Assembly (NCBI GenBank): GCA_038232515.1
Contig: JBBSHS010000002.1
Span: forward strand, 1 to 61,315
Direction: 5' to 3'
DNA from: JBBSHS01 sp038232515
GTDB lineage: Bacteria; Actinomycetota; Acidimicrobiia; Acidimicrobiales; JAUJNH01
DNA: 61,315 nt
In this document: one piece after another, positions 16,445 to 24,033 of the stretch
Numbering within the stretch: the stretch's first letter is position 1
Layout of the letters: each line of letters opens with the position of its first letter
The notes under the pieces: model-generated
Told to the model about the DNA's origin: nothing
Database searches by the model: none
Seen by the model: only the letters and a program-made list of their open reading frames with translations
Program-made: the position numbers and the translations under genes

Positions 16445-16903
16445 TCAGGAGGCTGCCGCCGCCGACCCGGGCCCGGACGGCGGACGCGGCCCCTTCGACG
16501 ACCTGGATGACGGCGTTGGGCCGGGAGAATCCTTGGGCGACGACTCCCGTCCCTTGGACGACCTGAGATCTCTGGACGACGCCGGATCTTTGGACTGTGC
16601 AGCTTCCTTGGACGACCCCGGGCCCTTCGAGGAATCGGGCTCCTTGGCCTTGCCTGGCCCGGAGTCGCTGCCGGAGCCGGCGTCGGACGTGTCGGTCTTG
16701 GACGACTGCGACGATCCGGAGGCCGAGGCGCGGGAGTCGGTCTTGTAGAAACCACTGCCCTTGAAGGCAATGGCGATGTTCCCGAACACCTTGCGCAGTG
16801 CACCGCCGCAGGCCGGGCATTCCTTCAGGGAGTCGTCCTTGAAGCTCTGGACGACCTCGAGGTGCTGGCCACAGCTCTTGCACGCGTACTCATAGGTGGG
16901 CAT
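16445..16903 (-). CDS. FmdB-type zinc-ribbon protein, Ruc-like chaperone candidate
   Basis: 152 residues. The N-terminal zinc ribbon has Cys8, Cys11, Cys29 and Cys32 (YACKSCG and ECPACGG), then LRKVFGNIAIAFKGSGFYKT, standard for FmdB regulators. From about residue 58 the protein is a low-complexity Ser/Lys/Gly/Pro tail (repeated SSK motifs), presumably disordered. Mycobacterium tuberculosis Rv0991c (Ruc), a redox-regulated chaperone, has the same layout, lies next to galU-moeA1, and belongs to the HrcA regulon. Here too galU-moeA is divergent and a CIRCE operator sits 12 bases before the ATG. Orthology is inferred from layout and context. Confidence 0.85.
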   Translation of the reverse strand: MPTYEYACKSCGQHLEVVQSFKDDSLKECPACGGALRKVFGNIAIAFKGSGFYKTDSRASASGSSQSSKTDTSDAGSGSDSGPGKAKEPDSSKGPGSSKEAAQSKDPASSRDLRSSKGRESSPKDSPGPTPSSRSSKGPRPPSGPGSAAAAS

Positions 16904-16914
16904 CTACGCTCCGG

Positions 16915-16941
16915 TTGGCACTCCGACGTTGCGAGTGCCAA
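16915..16941. promoter_or_regulatory. CIRCE-type HrcA operator upstream of the FmdB/Ruc-like gene
   Basis: TTGGCACTC, nine spacer bases, GAGTGCCAA: a perfect inverted repeat with the exact CIRCE geometry and only a T/C variation from the classical TTAGCACTC arm. It lies between the divergent FmdB gene (starts 16903) and galU (starts 17051). HrcA binding would repress the leftward FmdB-mtnP transcript at normal temperature. The groES operator at 37061 is its counterpart. Confidence 0.85.
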
Positions 16942-17050
16942 TGGTAGCGGCCGCCAACGCCCAGCGACACCGAAGGCCGCCACCGTACCCGGGCCGTCCA
17001 GGTCCCATCGAGGTTCGGTCCAGGTGGCGTCCAGGTGCAAGGATCATGCC

Positions 17051-17932
17051 ATGGTGCGGACCGCGGTGATCCCGGCGGCGGGTCTGGGCACGCGTTTCCT
17101 GCCCGCCACCAAGGCCACCCCCAAAGAGCTGATCCCCCTGGTCGACAAGCCGGCAATCCAGTGGGTGGTGGAGGAGGCGGTGGCCGCCGGGATCGAGCGG
17201 GTGGTGCTGGTCACAGGTCGGGGCAAGGGTTCGATCGAAGACCACTTCGACCGCAGCCCCGAGCTCGAGGCCTCCCTGGAGGCATCGGGCAAATGGGCGC
17301 AGCTGGACCAGGTGCGGGCCATCGCCTCCCTGGCCGAGGTGGTGTCGGTGCGCCAGGGCCGCCCCATGGGCCTGGGGCACGCAGTGGCCTGCGCCCGCGC
17401 CGCCTTGTCGGCGGACGAGACGTTCTGCGTGCTCCTCCCCGACGACATCATGCATCCCACCTCCTCGCTGCTGTCCGACATGCTCGCCGTCACGGCGCGA
17501 ACGGGTTCCAGCATCGTCGCCCTGAAGATCATCCCAGGGCCGGCCATCTCGGCCTACGGTGTGGCCTCGGTCGACCCGCAGAGCGACTCGGATTGCCCCC
17601 GGCTGGTCGACATGGTCGAGAAGCCGGCGTTCGGAGATGCGCCCTCCGATCTGGCCGTGATGGGTAGGTACGTCTTCACGCCCGCCATCTTCGACGCCAT
17701 GGACCGCGTCGGTCCCGGGGCTCAGGGTGAGCTGCAGTTGACCGACGCCATCCGCCTGCTGTGCCACGAGGAGACCGTGTACGGACTGCCGTTCACGACC
17801 GGCCGGTTCGATGTCGGCGACAAGCTCGAGTTCCTGCTGGCCACGGTCGAGCTGGCCCTCGAGCATCCCGATCTCGGTGATCGGTTCGCCGACGGCCTCA
17901 CCGCGCTGGTCAAGCGCAAGGGATTCGTGTAG
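17051..17932 (+). CDS. galU: UTP--glucose-1-phosphate uridylyltransferase
   Basis: 293 residues; makes UDP-glucose from UTP and glucose 1-phosphate. The nucleotide-binding motif GLGTRFLPATKATPKE is at 11-26, followed by PLVDKPAIQWVVEEA; RQGRPMGLGHAV, LLPDDIM and MVEKPAFGDAPSDLAVMGRY are standard GalU elements (the last split across adjoining strands). ATG 17051 is well placed. Its stop directly abuts moeA. galU-moeA next to an FmdB gene is a conserved actinobacterial arrangement. Confidence 0.96.
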   Translation: MVRTAVIPAAGLGTRFLPATKATPKELIPLVDKPAIQWVVEEAVAAGIERVVLVTGRGKGSIEDHFDRSPELEASLEASGKWAQLDQVRAIASLAEVVSVRQGRPMGLGHAVACARAALSADETFCVLLPDDIMHPTSSLLSDMLAVTARTGSSIVALKIIPGPAISAYGVASVDPQSDSDCPRLVDMVEKPAFGDAPSDLAVMGRYVFTPAIFDAMDRVGPGAQGELQLTDAIRLLCHEETVYGLPFTTGRFDVGDKLEFLLATVELALEHPDLGDRFADGLTALVKRKGFV

Positions 17933-19147
17933 TTGGCTCTCGTCCCGCTGGCCGACGCCCGCCGCCGGGTGCTGGCCGGTTGCGCCCCGCTGCACCCGCG
18001 GGCCGTCCCTTTGGCCGAGGCGCTCGGGTGTGTGACCTCCATGGCCATCGAGGCCGAGGAGGCGGTGCCGCCGTTCGCCAACTCCGCCATGGACGGGTTC
18101 GCGGTGAAGGCGGCTGACACCCCGGGCCAGCTCGAGGTGGTCGCCACCCTGACCGCCGGCTCCTCGGCGCAGGGCGTGGTCGTGCGCCCCGGGCAGGCGG
18201 TGCGCATCATGACCGGCGCCGCCGTCCCTGACGGGGCGGACGCCGTCGTGGTGGTGGAGAGAACGACGAAGCTGGACGGGGCGCCGGAACGGGTCCGCAT
18301 CGACCACGCCGCCGCCCCCGGCGATCACCTCCGAGGCGCGGGGGAGGACGTCGACGTGGGCCAGCAGGTGTTCCCGGCATCCACACCGGTGACTCCGGCG
18401 GTACTCGGCGTGCTGGCCAGCCTGGGCGTGGCCCGGGTGCCGGTGTTTCCCCGGGCCCGGGTGGGCGTGCTCTCCACCGGCGACGAGCTGGTCGAGGGTG
18501 CAGGGGCGTTGCTGCCCGGGCAGATCCGTGACTCGAACCGCCCGCTACTGCTGGGCCTGTGCCGGCAATCGGGTTTCACGCCGGTCGACCTGGGCATCGC
18601 CCGTGACACCGAGGCCGACGTCCGCGCCGGCCTGGAACGGGGTCTGTCGTCGTGCGACGCCGTAATCACCTCCGGCGGGGTGTCAATGGGCGAGCTCGAC
18701 TACGTCAAGGTGGTGCTGGACGAACTGTCCGGCGGCACGTTCTCGTGGATGCAGGTGGCCGTCAAGCCGGCCAAGCCGCTCGCATTCGGCGTCGTCGGTG
18801 AGGTGCCGGTGTTCGGGCTCCCCGGCAATCCCGCCAGCTCGATGATCAGCTTCGAGTGCTTTGCCCGCCCCGGCATCCGCCAGCGCATGGGGGTCCCCCA
18901 GGAGCAGCTCGGTCGCCCGACGGTCGAGGCCGTGGCCGACGATGGCCTGCGGCGTCGGCCCGACGGTAAGGTCCATCTCCTGCGGGTGGTGATCGAGTGG
19001 CACGGCGGCGCCTACCACGTGATTGACGCCGGCGGCCAGGCGTCGAACCTGCTGCGACTGGCGGCGCTGGCCAACGGCCTGGCCGTCGTGGCCGACGGCG
19101 ATGGCATCGAGCCCGGCGGCCCGGTCGAGACCTGGTTGCTGGACTGA
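17933..19147 (+). CDS. moeA: molybdopterin molybdenumtransferase (MoeA/Glp family)
   Basis: 404 residues, TTG start immediately after the galU TAG. Gephyrin-like enzyme that inserts molybdate into adenylylated molybdopterin. PPFANSAMDGFAV (46-58) is the family hallmark; GVLSTGDELVEGAG, SGGVSMGELDYVK and FGLPGNPASSMISFECF are the E-domain motifs. A C-terminal domain IV follows. moaA and moaC downstream support cofactor synthesis. In corynebacteria the MoeA homologue beside galU (Glp) binds FtsZ and a membrane receptor GlpR; a GlpR-like gene lies at 21085, so this copy may also have a division role. Confidence 0.95.
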   Translation: MALVPLADARRRVLAGCAPLHPRAVPLAEALGCVTSMAIEAEEAVPPFANSAMDGFAVKAADTPGQLEVVATLTAGSSAQGVVVRPGQAVRIMTGAAVPDGADAVVVVERTTKLDGAPERVRIDHAAAPGDHLRGAGEDVDVGQQVFPASTPVTPAVLGVLASLGVARVPVFPRARVGVLSTGDELVEGAGALLPGQIRDSNRPLLLGLCRQSGFTPVDLGIARDTEADVRAGLERGLSSCDAVITSGGVSMGELDYVKVVLDELSGGTFSWMQVAVKPAKPLAFGVVGEVPVFGLPGNPASSMISFECFARPGIRQRMGVPQEQLGRPTVEAVADDGLRRRPDGKVHLLRVVIEWHGGAYHVIDAGGQASNLLRLAALANGLAVVADGDGIEPGGPVETWLLD

Positions 19148-19155
19148 CGCTTCGG

Positions 19156-19180
19156 GCGCCGGCCGCCCGGCGGCCGGCGC
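19156..19180 (+). terminator. hairpin downstream of moeA
   Basis: GCGCCGGCCG and CGGCCGGCGC form a perfect 10 bp stem around a five-base loop, eight bases after the moeA stop. No U-tract follows, as is common in high-GC actinobacteria. Its right end touches the long palindromic repeat that begins at 19178. Confidence 0.65.
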
Positions 19181-19252
19181 GAGATTGGGTGGCCACGTGG
19201 CCTTCCCGGGCCATCCGGGCCGCTGAAGGCCACCGCCCGACCCAATCTCGCG
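19178..19252. repeat. long palindromic repeat, copy 1
   Basis: Outer arms CGCGAGATTGGGT and ACCCAATCTCGCG pair perfectly over 13 bp; six unpaired bases in, a second arm pair GTGGCCTTC (19197-19205) and GAAGGCCAC (19225-19233) closes a 19-base loop. The same two-tier palindrome with the same spacing recurs at 43077 and 48925. It lies between moeA and moaA and contains no gene. Confidence 0.9.
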
Positions 19253-19291
19253 GCTGGGGGGTACGACGGCGACGGCGGTAGCCTGGGACCC

Positions 19292-20275
19292 ATGCCGGAT
19301 GCGTTGGTGGACCCGTTCGGACGGACCGTGCGGGACCTGCGCATCTCGGTGACCGACCGCTGCAACTTCCGGTGCGGCTACTGCATGCCCGAAGAGGGCA
19401 TGACCTGGTTGGCCCGCAACGAGATACTTGACTTCGAGGAGATCGAGCGCATCGCCCGGCTCTGCGTCGACCGGTTCGGCGTGGACTCGATCCGCCTCAC
19501 CGGTGGTGAGCCCACGGTGCGGGCCCAACTCCCCGTGCTGGTGGCCCGGCTGGCCGCCCTGGGCACCGACCTGGCCATGACCACCAACGGCGCCACCCTG
19601 GGACTGCTGGCCGACGACCTCCGGGCGGCCGGTCTCCAACGGGTCAACATCAGCCTCGACACGCTGCGCCCTGACCGGTTCATCGAGCTGACGCGGCGAG
19701 ACCGGCTCGCCCAGGTGCTCGACGGCATCGACAGCGCTCTTCGGGTCGGGTTCAACACGGTCAAGGTCAACGTCGTGCTCATGCGCGGTGTCAACGACGA
19801 CGAGGTCCTCGACCTCGCCGCCTTCGGCCGCCAGCGGGGCGTGATCGTCCGGTTCATCGAGTTCATGCCTCTGGACGCCCAACTCGGTTGGGGGCCCGAG
19901 CGGGTGGTTCCGGCGGCCGAGGTGGTGGCGGCCATCGACGCCCGTTGGCCCCTCGAGCCGGTGCAGCGGGGGAGCCAGCCGGCCACCACCTACCGCTACC
20001 GGGACGGCGCCGGCGAGGTGGGCGTCATCGCCAGCGTCACCCAGTCGTTCTGCTCCACCTGCGACCGGGTGCGCCTTACCGCTGACGGCATGTTCCGCAA
20101 CTGCCTGTTCGCCCGCCGCGAGACCGACGTGCGGCCCATCCTGCGGGGCGGGGGCAGCGATGACGAGCTGGCCGGAGCCATCCAGGCCGAGGTCGGACGC
20201 AAATGGGCCGGCCACCAGATCGGCCAGGTGGCCTTCCTGCGGGCCAACCGGTCGATGAGCCAGATCGGCGGCTAG
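19292..20275 (+). CDS. moaA: GTP 3',8-cyclase
   Basis: 327 residues; radical-SAM enzyme for the first step of molybdenum cofactor synthesis. N-terminal cluster Cys24, Cys28 and Cys31 (TDRCNFRCGYCMP); RLTGGEPTVR; second cluster CSTCDRVRLTADGMFRNC; and the C-terminal Gly-Gly (QIGG) required with MoaC. Length and motifs are complete. GTP would be converted with MoaC, 63 bases downstream, to cyclic pyranopterin monophosphate. Confidence 0.97.
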   Translation: MPDALVDPFGRTVRDLRISVTDRCNFRCGYCMPEEGMTWLARNEILDFEEIERIARLCVDRFGVDSIRLTGGEPTVRAQLPVLVARLAALGTDLAMTTNGATLGLLADDLRAAGLQRVNISLDTLRPDRFIELTRRDRLAQVLDGIDSALRVGFNTVKVNVVLMRGVNDDEVLDLAAFGRQRGVIVRFIEFMPLDAQLGWGPERVVPAAEVVAAIDARWPLEPVQRGSQPATTYRYRDGAGEVGVIASVTQSFCSTCDRVRLTADGMFRNCLFARRETDVRPILRGGGSDDELAGAIQAEVGRKWAGHQIGQVAFLRANRSMSQIGG

Positions 20276-20337
20276 GGAGAATCGCAGCCGTCCGGCCGGC
20301 TCCGCCGGCGAACCCTGGCGGCGATAGCATCGGCCCC

Positions 20338-20922
20338 GTGACTGGCCGCGGTTTCACCCACCTCGACCCGCTCGGCCGTGCCCGGATGGTGGACGTCACC
20401 CCCAAGGAACCCAGCCACCGCCGGGCCATCGCCCGCTGCAAGGTCTTCATGCAGCCCGAGACGACCAGCGCGGTGGCCACCAACGCCATCACCAAAGGCG
20501 ACGTGCTGGCGGTGGCGCGGGTGGCGGGCATCCAGGCGGCCAAGCGCACGCCGGACCTCATCCCGTTGTGCCATCAGCTCACCATCGGCTCGGTATACGT
20601 CAACTTCGTCATCGGCGACGCCGATGTCGAGGTCGAGGCCACGGTGGAGACCGTTGACCGCACCGGAGTCGAGATGGAGGCCCTGATGGCCTGCTCGGTG
20701 GCCGCGCTCACCATCTACGACATGTGCAAGTCTTCCGACCGGGCCATGTCCATCGGCGAGCTGGCGTTGTGGGAGAAGAGCGGGGGGCGGCGGGGCACCT
20801 ACCGCCGGGCCGAGCCGCCGGTCGGCGTCGAGCGGTCAGCTGCGCCCGTCGGCGGGTTGCCCGACGCCGACCTCGACGGCGGCGCCGAGCTCGTCGACCT
20901 CGTCGATCCCCCCGGCGAGTAG
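20338..20922 (+). CDS. moaC: cyclic pyranopterin monophosphate synthase
   Basis: 194 residues from GTG 20338. Works after MoaA. FTHLDPLGRARMVDV at the N terminus, KRTPDLIPLCHQL, EVEATVETVDRTGVEMEAL (two adjoining pieces) and SVAALTIYDMCKSSDRAM are the MoaC core. The last ~35 residues (from PPVGVERSAAP) extend beyond the family domain and are acidic and probably disordered. Molybdopterin synthase genes (moaD, moaE) are not in the window. Confidence 0.95.
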   Translation: MTGRGFTHLDPLGRARMVDVTPKEPSHRRAIARCKVFMQPETTSAVATNAITKGDVLAVARVAGIQAAKRTPDLIPLCHQLTIGSVYVNFVIGDADVEVEATVETVDRTGVEMEALMACSVAALTIYDMCKSSDRAMSIGELALWEKSGGRRGTYRRAEPPVGVERSAAPVGGLPDADLDGGAELVDLVDPPGE

Positions 20923-21084
20923 CCCCAACGGGCTACCCCGGCCCATGGTCGCACTGGCCCGAACGGGCCGGGTCGGTTAGGGTGCGGGCCTTACAGCACG
21001 ACGCAACGGGTGGCAACGTCCCAGCATCCGCGAGATGTGGGCGGTGTCCAAGTACCGTCGCCGAAACGAAGGTAGGTCGAGAGT

Positions 21085-21642
21085 TTGGGGACCATTCTGC
21101 TGCTGCTCGTTTTGGCGGGTCTGTGGATCGGAGTCGGCGCCTGGTGGGTCTCCGGGCGCCAGAGCGACAGACCCGTCGACTCCATCAGCAGCTTCCGGCG
21201 CCAGCTGGGGACGCTGGAACGCCGGGCCCCGAGCCTCGTGGCTCCCGCCAATCGGATGCGGGCGCCGGGGCCTCGGTACAACGGGCCCCAGGTGGTGGCC
21301 GACCGGCCCGGGCCGGCCCGGCCCGTGGTCGCGGCACGTTCGCACTCCCCCTCCGCGTACCGTCGTCAGGCGACCCAGAAGCGGCGCCGCGACATCTTCT
21401 TCGGCTTGATCCTCGCCGCTGTGCTCACCCTCCTCGGGGGCTTGGTGCCCACTCTGCGCCTGTTGTGGGCCGTGTGTGCCGCCGACCTGGCTCTCCTCGG
21501 TGCCTACTGCGCCCTGCTGGTGCGCATGCGGGGTATTGCCGCCGAGCGGGAGATGAAGGTGCACTACCTGCCCAGGGCGGTTCCCGACCGGTTCTACGCC
21601 GTCTCGCCGGCGAACGCCCTGCTCCGCCGCTCCGCCAACTGA
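21085..21642 (+). CDS. three-helix membrane protein, GlpR-like (gephyrin-like molybdotransferase receptor)
   Basis: 185 residues from TTG 21085 with GGTAGG upstream. Helix 1 spans residues 2-22; an Arg/Pro-rich linker of about 80 residues ends in QATQKRRRD; helices 2 and 3 lie at 104-122 and 126-147; a cytoplasmic-type tail follows. This layout (single helix, basic linker, helical pair) and its place in a galU-moeA-centred cluster resemble actinobacterial GlpR, the membrane receptor of the MoeA-like Glp protein that coordinates FtsZ and polar growth in Corynebacterium. Sequence identity cannot be measured here; it is shorter than Rv0996-type proteins. Confidence 0.6.
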   Translation: MGTILLLLVLAGLWIGVGAWWVSGRQSDRPVDSISSFRRQLGTLERRAPSLVAPANRMRAPGPRYNGPQVVADRPGPARPVVAARSHSPSAYRRQATQKRRRDIFFGLILAAVLTLLGGLVPTLRLLWAVCAADLALLGAYCALLVRMRGIAAEREMKVHYLPRAVPDRFYAVSPANALLRRSAN

Positions 21643-21694
21643 CGCCGGCGCCCTCACCGGTCGGCGGGGCCTCGGGTACGATCGTCAGCCGCCC

Positions 21695-21770
21695 GGGGGT
21701 GTAGCTCAGTCGGCAGAGCACTTCGTTCGCAACGAAGGGGTCGGCGGTTCGAATCCGCTCACCTCCACCA
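21695..21770 (+). tRNA. tRNA-Ala (anticodon CGC)
   Basis: A full cloverleaf folds: acceptor GGGGGTG with CACCTCC, containing the G3:U70 wobble pair that identifies alanine tRNAs; D arm GCTC/GAGC; anticodon stem CTTCG/CGAAG with loop TTCGCAA (anticodon CGC, reading GCG); T arm GGCGG/CCGCT with loop TTCGAAT. Discriminator A and CCA are encoded. No intron. Confidence 0.97.
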
Positions 21771-21923
21771 ACCAGCCAGCCAGTGTTCGTTCGAGGCGGA
21801 GCTGAGCTACAGCTTCGATGTCTCTCCGTCGGCCCTGCAGCATGGGAACATTCGTGGGTCTCCGACCCATGGCCGACTCAGGCGCGTGCTCGGGCCCGCA
21901 TTGCAGCTTGCTATGCTGAAGGC

Positions 21924-22172
21924 ATGACGCAGTTCGTCACCCGGTTGGACGAGCAGCTTGTTGCGGCAGTTGACGCCCTGGTGGCTGACGGCGTCGTGGC
22001 GACCCGCTCGGAAGCGGTGCGCATGGGCTTGGAGCGGTTGGTCGACCGGCATCGCCGCCAGCAGATCGGCGAGCAGATCGCCGACGGCTACCGCCGGCGG
22101 CCGCAGACGGAGGAGGAACTCAAGGGGTTGGACGAGGCGACACGGGCTCTGATCGGAGAAGAGAGCTGGTGA
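21924..22172 (+). CDS. ribbon-helix-helix antitoxin (MazE/CopG-like)
   Basis: 82 residues. The first half, MTQFVTRLDEQLVAAVDALV and ATRSEAVRMGLERLVDRH, is a typical ribbon-helix-helix DNA-binding domain; the C-terminal part (EEELKGLDEATRALIGEESW) is the toxin-neutralising type of acidic helix ending in Trp. It overlaps the toxin start by four bases. RHH antitoxins normally repress their own promoter; a small inverted repeat (TGGGTC, GACCCA, 21855-21869) lies about 55 bases upstream and might be involved. Confidence 0.85.
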   Translation: MTQFVTRLDEQLVAAVDALVADGVVATRSEAVRMGLERLVDRHRRQQIGEQIADGYRRRPQTEEELKGLDEATRALIGEESW

Positions 22173-22480
22173 GCCCGCCCCGGCAGGGGGAGATCTGGTG
22201 GGCTGAAACTGAGGACGCCCGGCGTCCGGTGCTCGTCGTAACCCGCTCCGAGGCAATCGCCGTCATGACCACGATCGTGGTGGCGCCAGTCACACGGACG
22301 GTGCGCCGGATCCCGACCGAACTGCGTCTGGGCGCCGAGGAGGGTTTGGCGGTCGGATGCGCGGCGTCGTTCGACAACCTGCAACGGATCCGTCGGTCGT
22401 CGCTCACCGAGAGGGTGGGCGATCTCGGATGGCGTGGCGACGAGATGTGCACCGCTCTTCGGGCCCTCGCCGACTGTTGA
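22169..22480 (+). CDS. MazF/PemK-type endoribonuclease toxin
   Basis: 103 residues from a GTG overlapping the antitoxin stop. PRQGEIWWAE at the start, RPVLVVTRSEA, VVAPVTRTVRRIPTELRLG and GCAASFDNLQRI match the MazF/PemK fold, including the Arg in the first strand region and the conserved Thr/Ser of the PVT segment. Such toxins cut mRNA or tRNA at short sequences; the target cannot be predicted. Located 400 bases after tRNA-Ala. Confidence 0.88.
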   Translation: MSPPRQGEIWWAETEDARRPVLVVTRSEAIAVMTTIVVAPVTRTVRRIPTELRLGAEEGLAVGCAASFDNLQRIRRSSLTERVGDLGWRGDEMCTALRALADC

Positions 22481-22517
22481 GGCTGTCCGACCTGGAGCCG
22501 CCCCCGGCCCCCAACCG

Positions 22518-22712
22518 GTCGACCACGACAGCCGGTGCATCCTGGATTCGTGGCTGTTCCAGGAGCGCGTGCGCCACGCGGTATCCGGTCGGCCCATCAC
22601 TGTCCGGTCTGCTCGACCGCTTCTGGTTTGTGGAGTGGGACCTGCCCTGCGGTACCGAGCACAGCCAGCAGGTCCTGACGCATCCGGGGGCTAACCTCAG
22701 CGTCGGCCGCGC
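22518..22712 (+). pseudogene. remnant of an AraC-family regulator N-terminal domain
   Basis: Two peptides in different frames resemble the start of one actinobacterial AraC-type family: DHDSRCILDSWLFQERVR (from about 22521) and, after a frameshift near 22576, LLDRFWFVEWDLPCGTEH with QQVLTHPGANLSV. The helix-turn-helix half is absent. No start codon or intact frame exists, and no other gene is visible in 22481-22817. The downstream hydrolase may have been its neighbour or target. Confidence 0.55.
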
Positions 22713-22817
22713 CGATGCTGGTGCCGACGATGCCGTAGCGGGCCACATCGAGGTTCGCCTGAACGTGCACCCCCTCCCCCGCGGGCAGCCGTTCCGGGAA
22801 AAATCTACCGTGGCCCC

Positions 22818-23645
22818 ATGTGGCCCACATCGACCCGGCGGGTCGTAGCCGACGACGGCACGCCCATCGCCGCACGCGTGACGGGGGATGGCGACGCGGT
22901 GGTGCTCGTCCACAGCGCGGCATCGGACGCCCGGCAATGGGCCAGGCTGATGCCGCTGCTGGCCCCGAGCTTCAACGTCGTGGCCATGGACCGCCGGGGG
23001 CGTGGAGCGAGTGGGCCTCAGCGCCCCGGTCACTCGCTCGCGGTCGACTACGGAGACGTTGCCGCCGTCGGCTCGTCGATCTCCGGGCCCGTGCACCTGG
23101 TCGGCCACTCCTCGGGGGCCCGCTACGCCCTCCACGCCGCGCTGCGCATCCCCGGCTTGACGAGCCTGGTGCTGTACGAGCCTCCCGCCCCGGAGGGGTT
23201 TTGCGATGCCTCGCTCGACCGTATGTCCGTCCAGGAGTCGGCCGGGGACCGGGAAGGGGTTCTCCGGACCTTTTTCGTCGATCTGGTCGGGGTTGAGGAC
23301 GAGGAGTTCTCCATGCTCGGGGAGCGACCGATCTGGCCACTCATGGTCGACAACGCCCTGACCGTGCCGGCCGAGCTCCGGGCCGCCCGTAGCTACCGGT
23401 TCGACCCGGCGGCGTTCGCCGGGCTGGCCGTGCCCACCCTGCTCCTGGTGGGTGAGCTCAGCGGTCCGGAACTGCGCACGGTGGCCGGACGAATCGCCGA
23501 CGCTCTGCCCGACGCCCGTGTCGTCACCCTTGCCGGTCAAGGGCACGGAGCCATGTTCAGCGCCCCTGACCTCCTCGCATCGGTGCTCCAGGGCTTCTTC
23601 GAGGAGGTCGGGCACGGACCGCCGGACCGGTCAGACGGGCCCTGA
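22818..23645 (+). CDS. alpha/beta hydrolase
   Basis: 275 residues. Alpha/beta-hydrolase features: oxyanion region VVLVHSAASDAR (His in place of the HG pair), VVAMDRRGRGASG, nucleophile elbow GHSSGA with catalytic Ser, VPTLLLVGELSGPE where the acid is expected, and GQGHGAMF with the catalytic His. Lid region 140-185 is variable. The substrate is unknown; esterase or haloperoxidase-like activity is equally possible. Confidence 0.87.
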   Translation: MWPTSTRRVVADDGTPIAARVTGDGDAVVLVHSAASDARQWARLMPLLAPSFNVVAMDRRGRGASGPQRPGHSLAVDYGDVAAVGSSISGPVHLVGHSSGARYALHAALRIPGLTSLVLYEPPAPEGFCDASLDRMSVQESAGDREGVLRTFFVDLVGVEDEEFSMLGERPIWPLMVDNALTVPAELRAARSYRFDPAAFAGLAVPTLLLVGELSGPELRTVAGRIADALPDARVVTLAGQGHGAMFSAPDLLASVLQGFFEEVGHGPPDRSDGP

Positions 23646-23682
23646 CCCACGCAGGAATGCCGTCGCCGCCGGCGGGCCCGGC

Positions 23683-24021
23683 CTATCCGCCGGCGGTTGG
23701 TGGCTCCCAGCCCAACAGCTCGAGGTGGCAGCGGGCCAGCCGCTCGTAGGCCTGGAGCAGATCGTCCCTGGCTGCGTCGAGGGCTCCGGGCGGGGCCGGC
23801 TCCGGCTTCCACCGGCCCCGCAGTGGCTCGGTGGCCACCAGTGACTCCAGAGCGTGCGAGGCATTTCGCAGACCCTGATGGGCGCGGTGCAGCTCTTCTC
23901 GTTCCTCGGCCGACAGGTCTTCAGGCCGGCGCCCTTGGTCGGTCACTTCTTCTCGCTTTTCCTCGTCAAAGGCCGATTTGCGGCGTTCGGCCGCCTGGGA
24001 AGAAACATCGAACGGGGGCAC
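23683..24021 (-). CDS. hypothetical helical protein
   Basis: 112 residues, ATG at 24021, not recognised. Highly charged and mostly helical: AERRKSAFDEEKREEVTDQG, then LSAEEREELHRAHQGLRNAS and AARDDLLQAYERLARCHLEL. No signal peptide or membrane segment. The reading has the GC-rich third-position bias of real genes here. No Shine-Dalgarno is visible, so translation may be leaderless. It ends close to the convergent hydrolase and is followed upstream by the ~240 bp repeat. Confidence 0.55.
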   Translation of the reverse strand: MPPFDVSSQAAERRKSAFDEEKREEVTDQGRRPEDLSAEEREELHRAHQGLRNASHALESLVATEPLRGRWKPEPAPPGALDAARDDLLQAYERLARCHLELLGWEPPTAGG

Positions 24022-24033
24022 GGAACGATAGTG

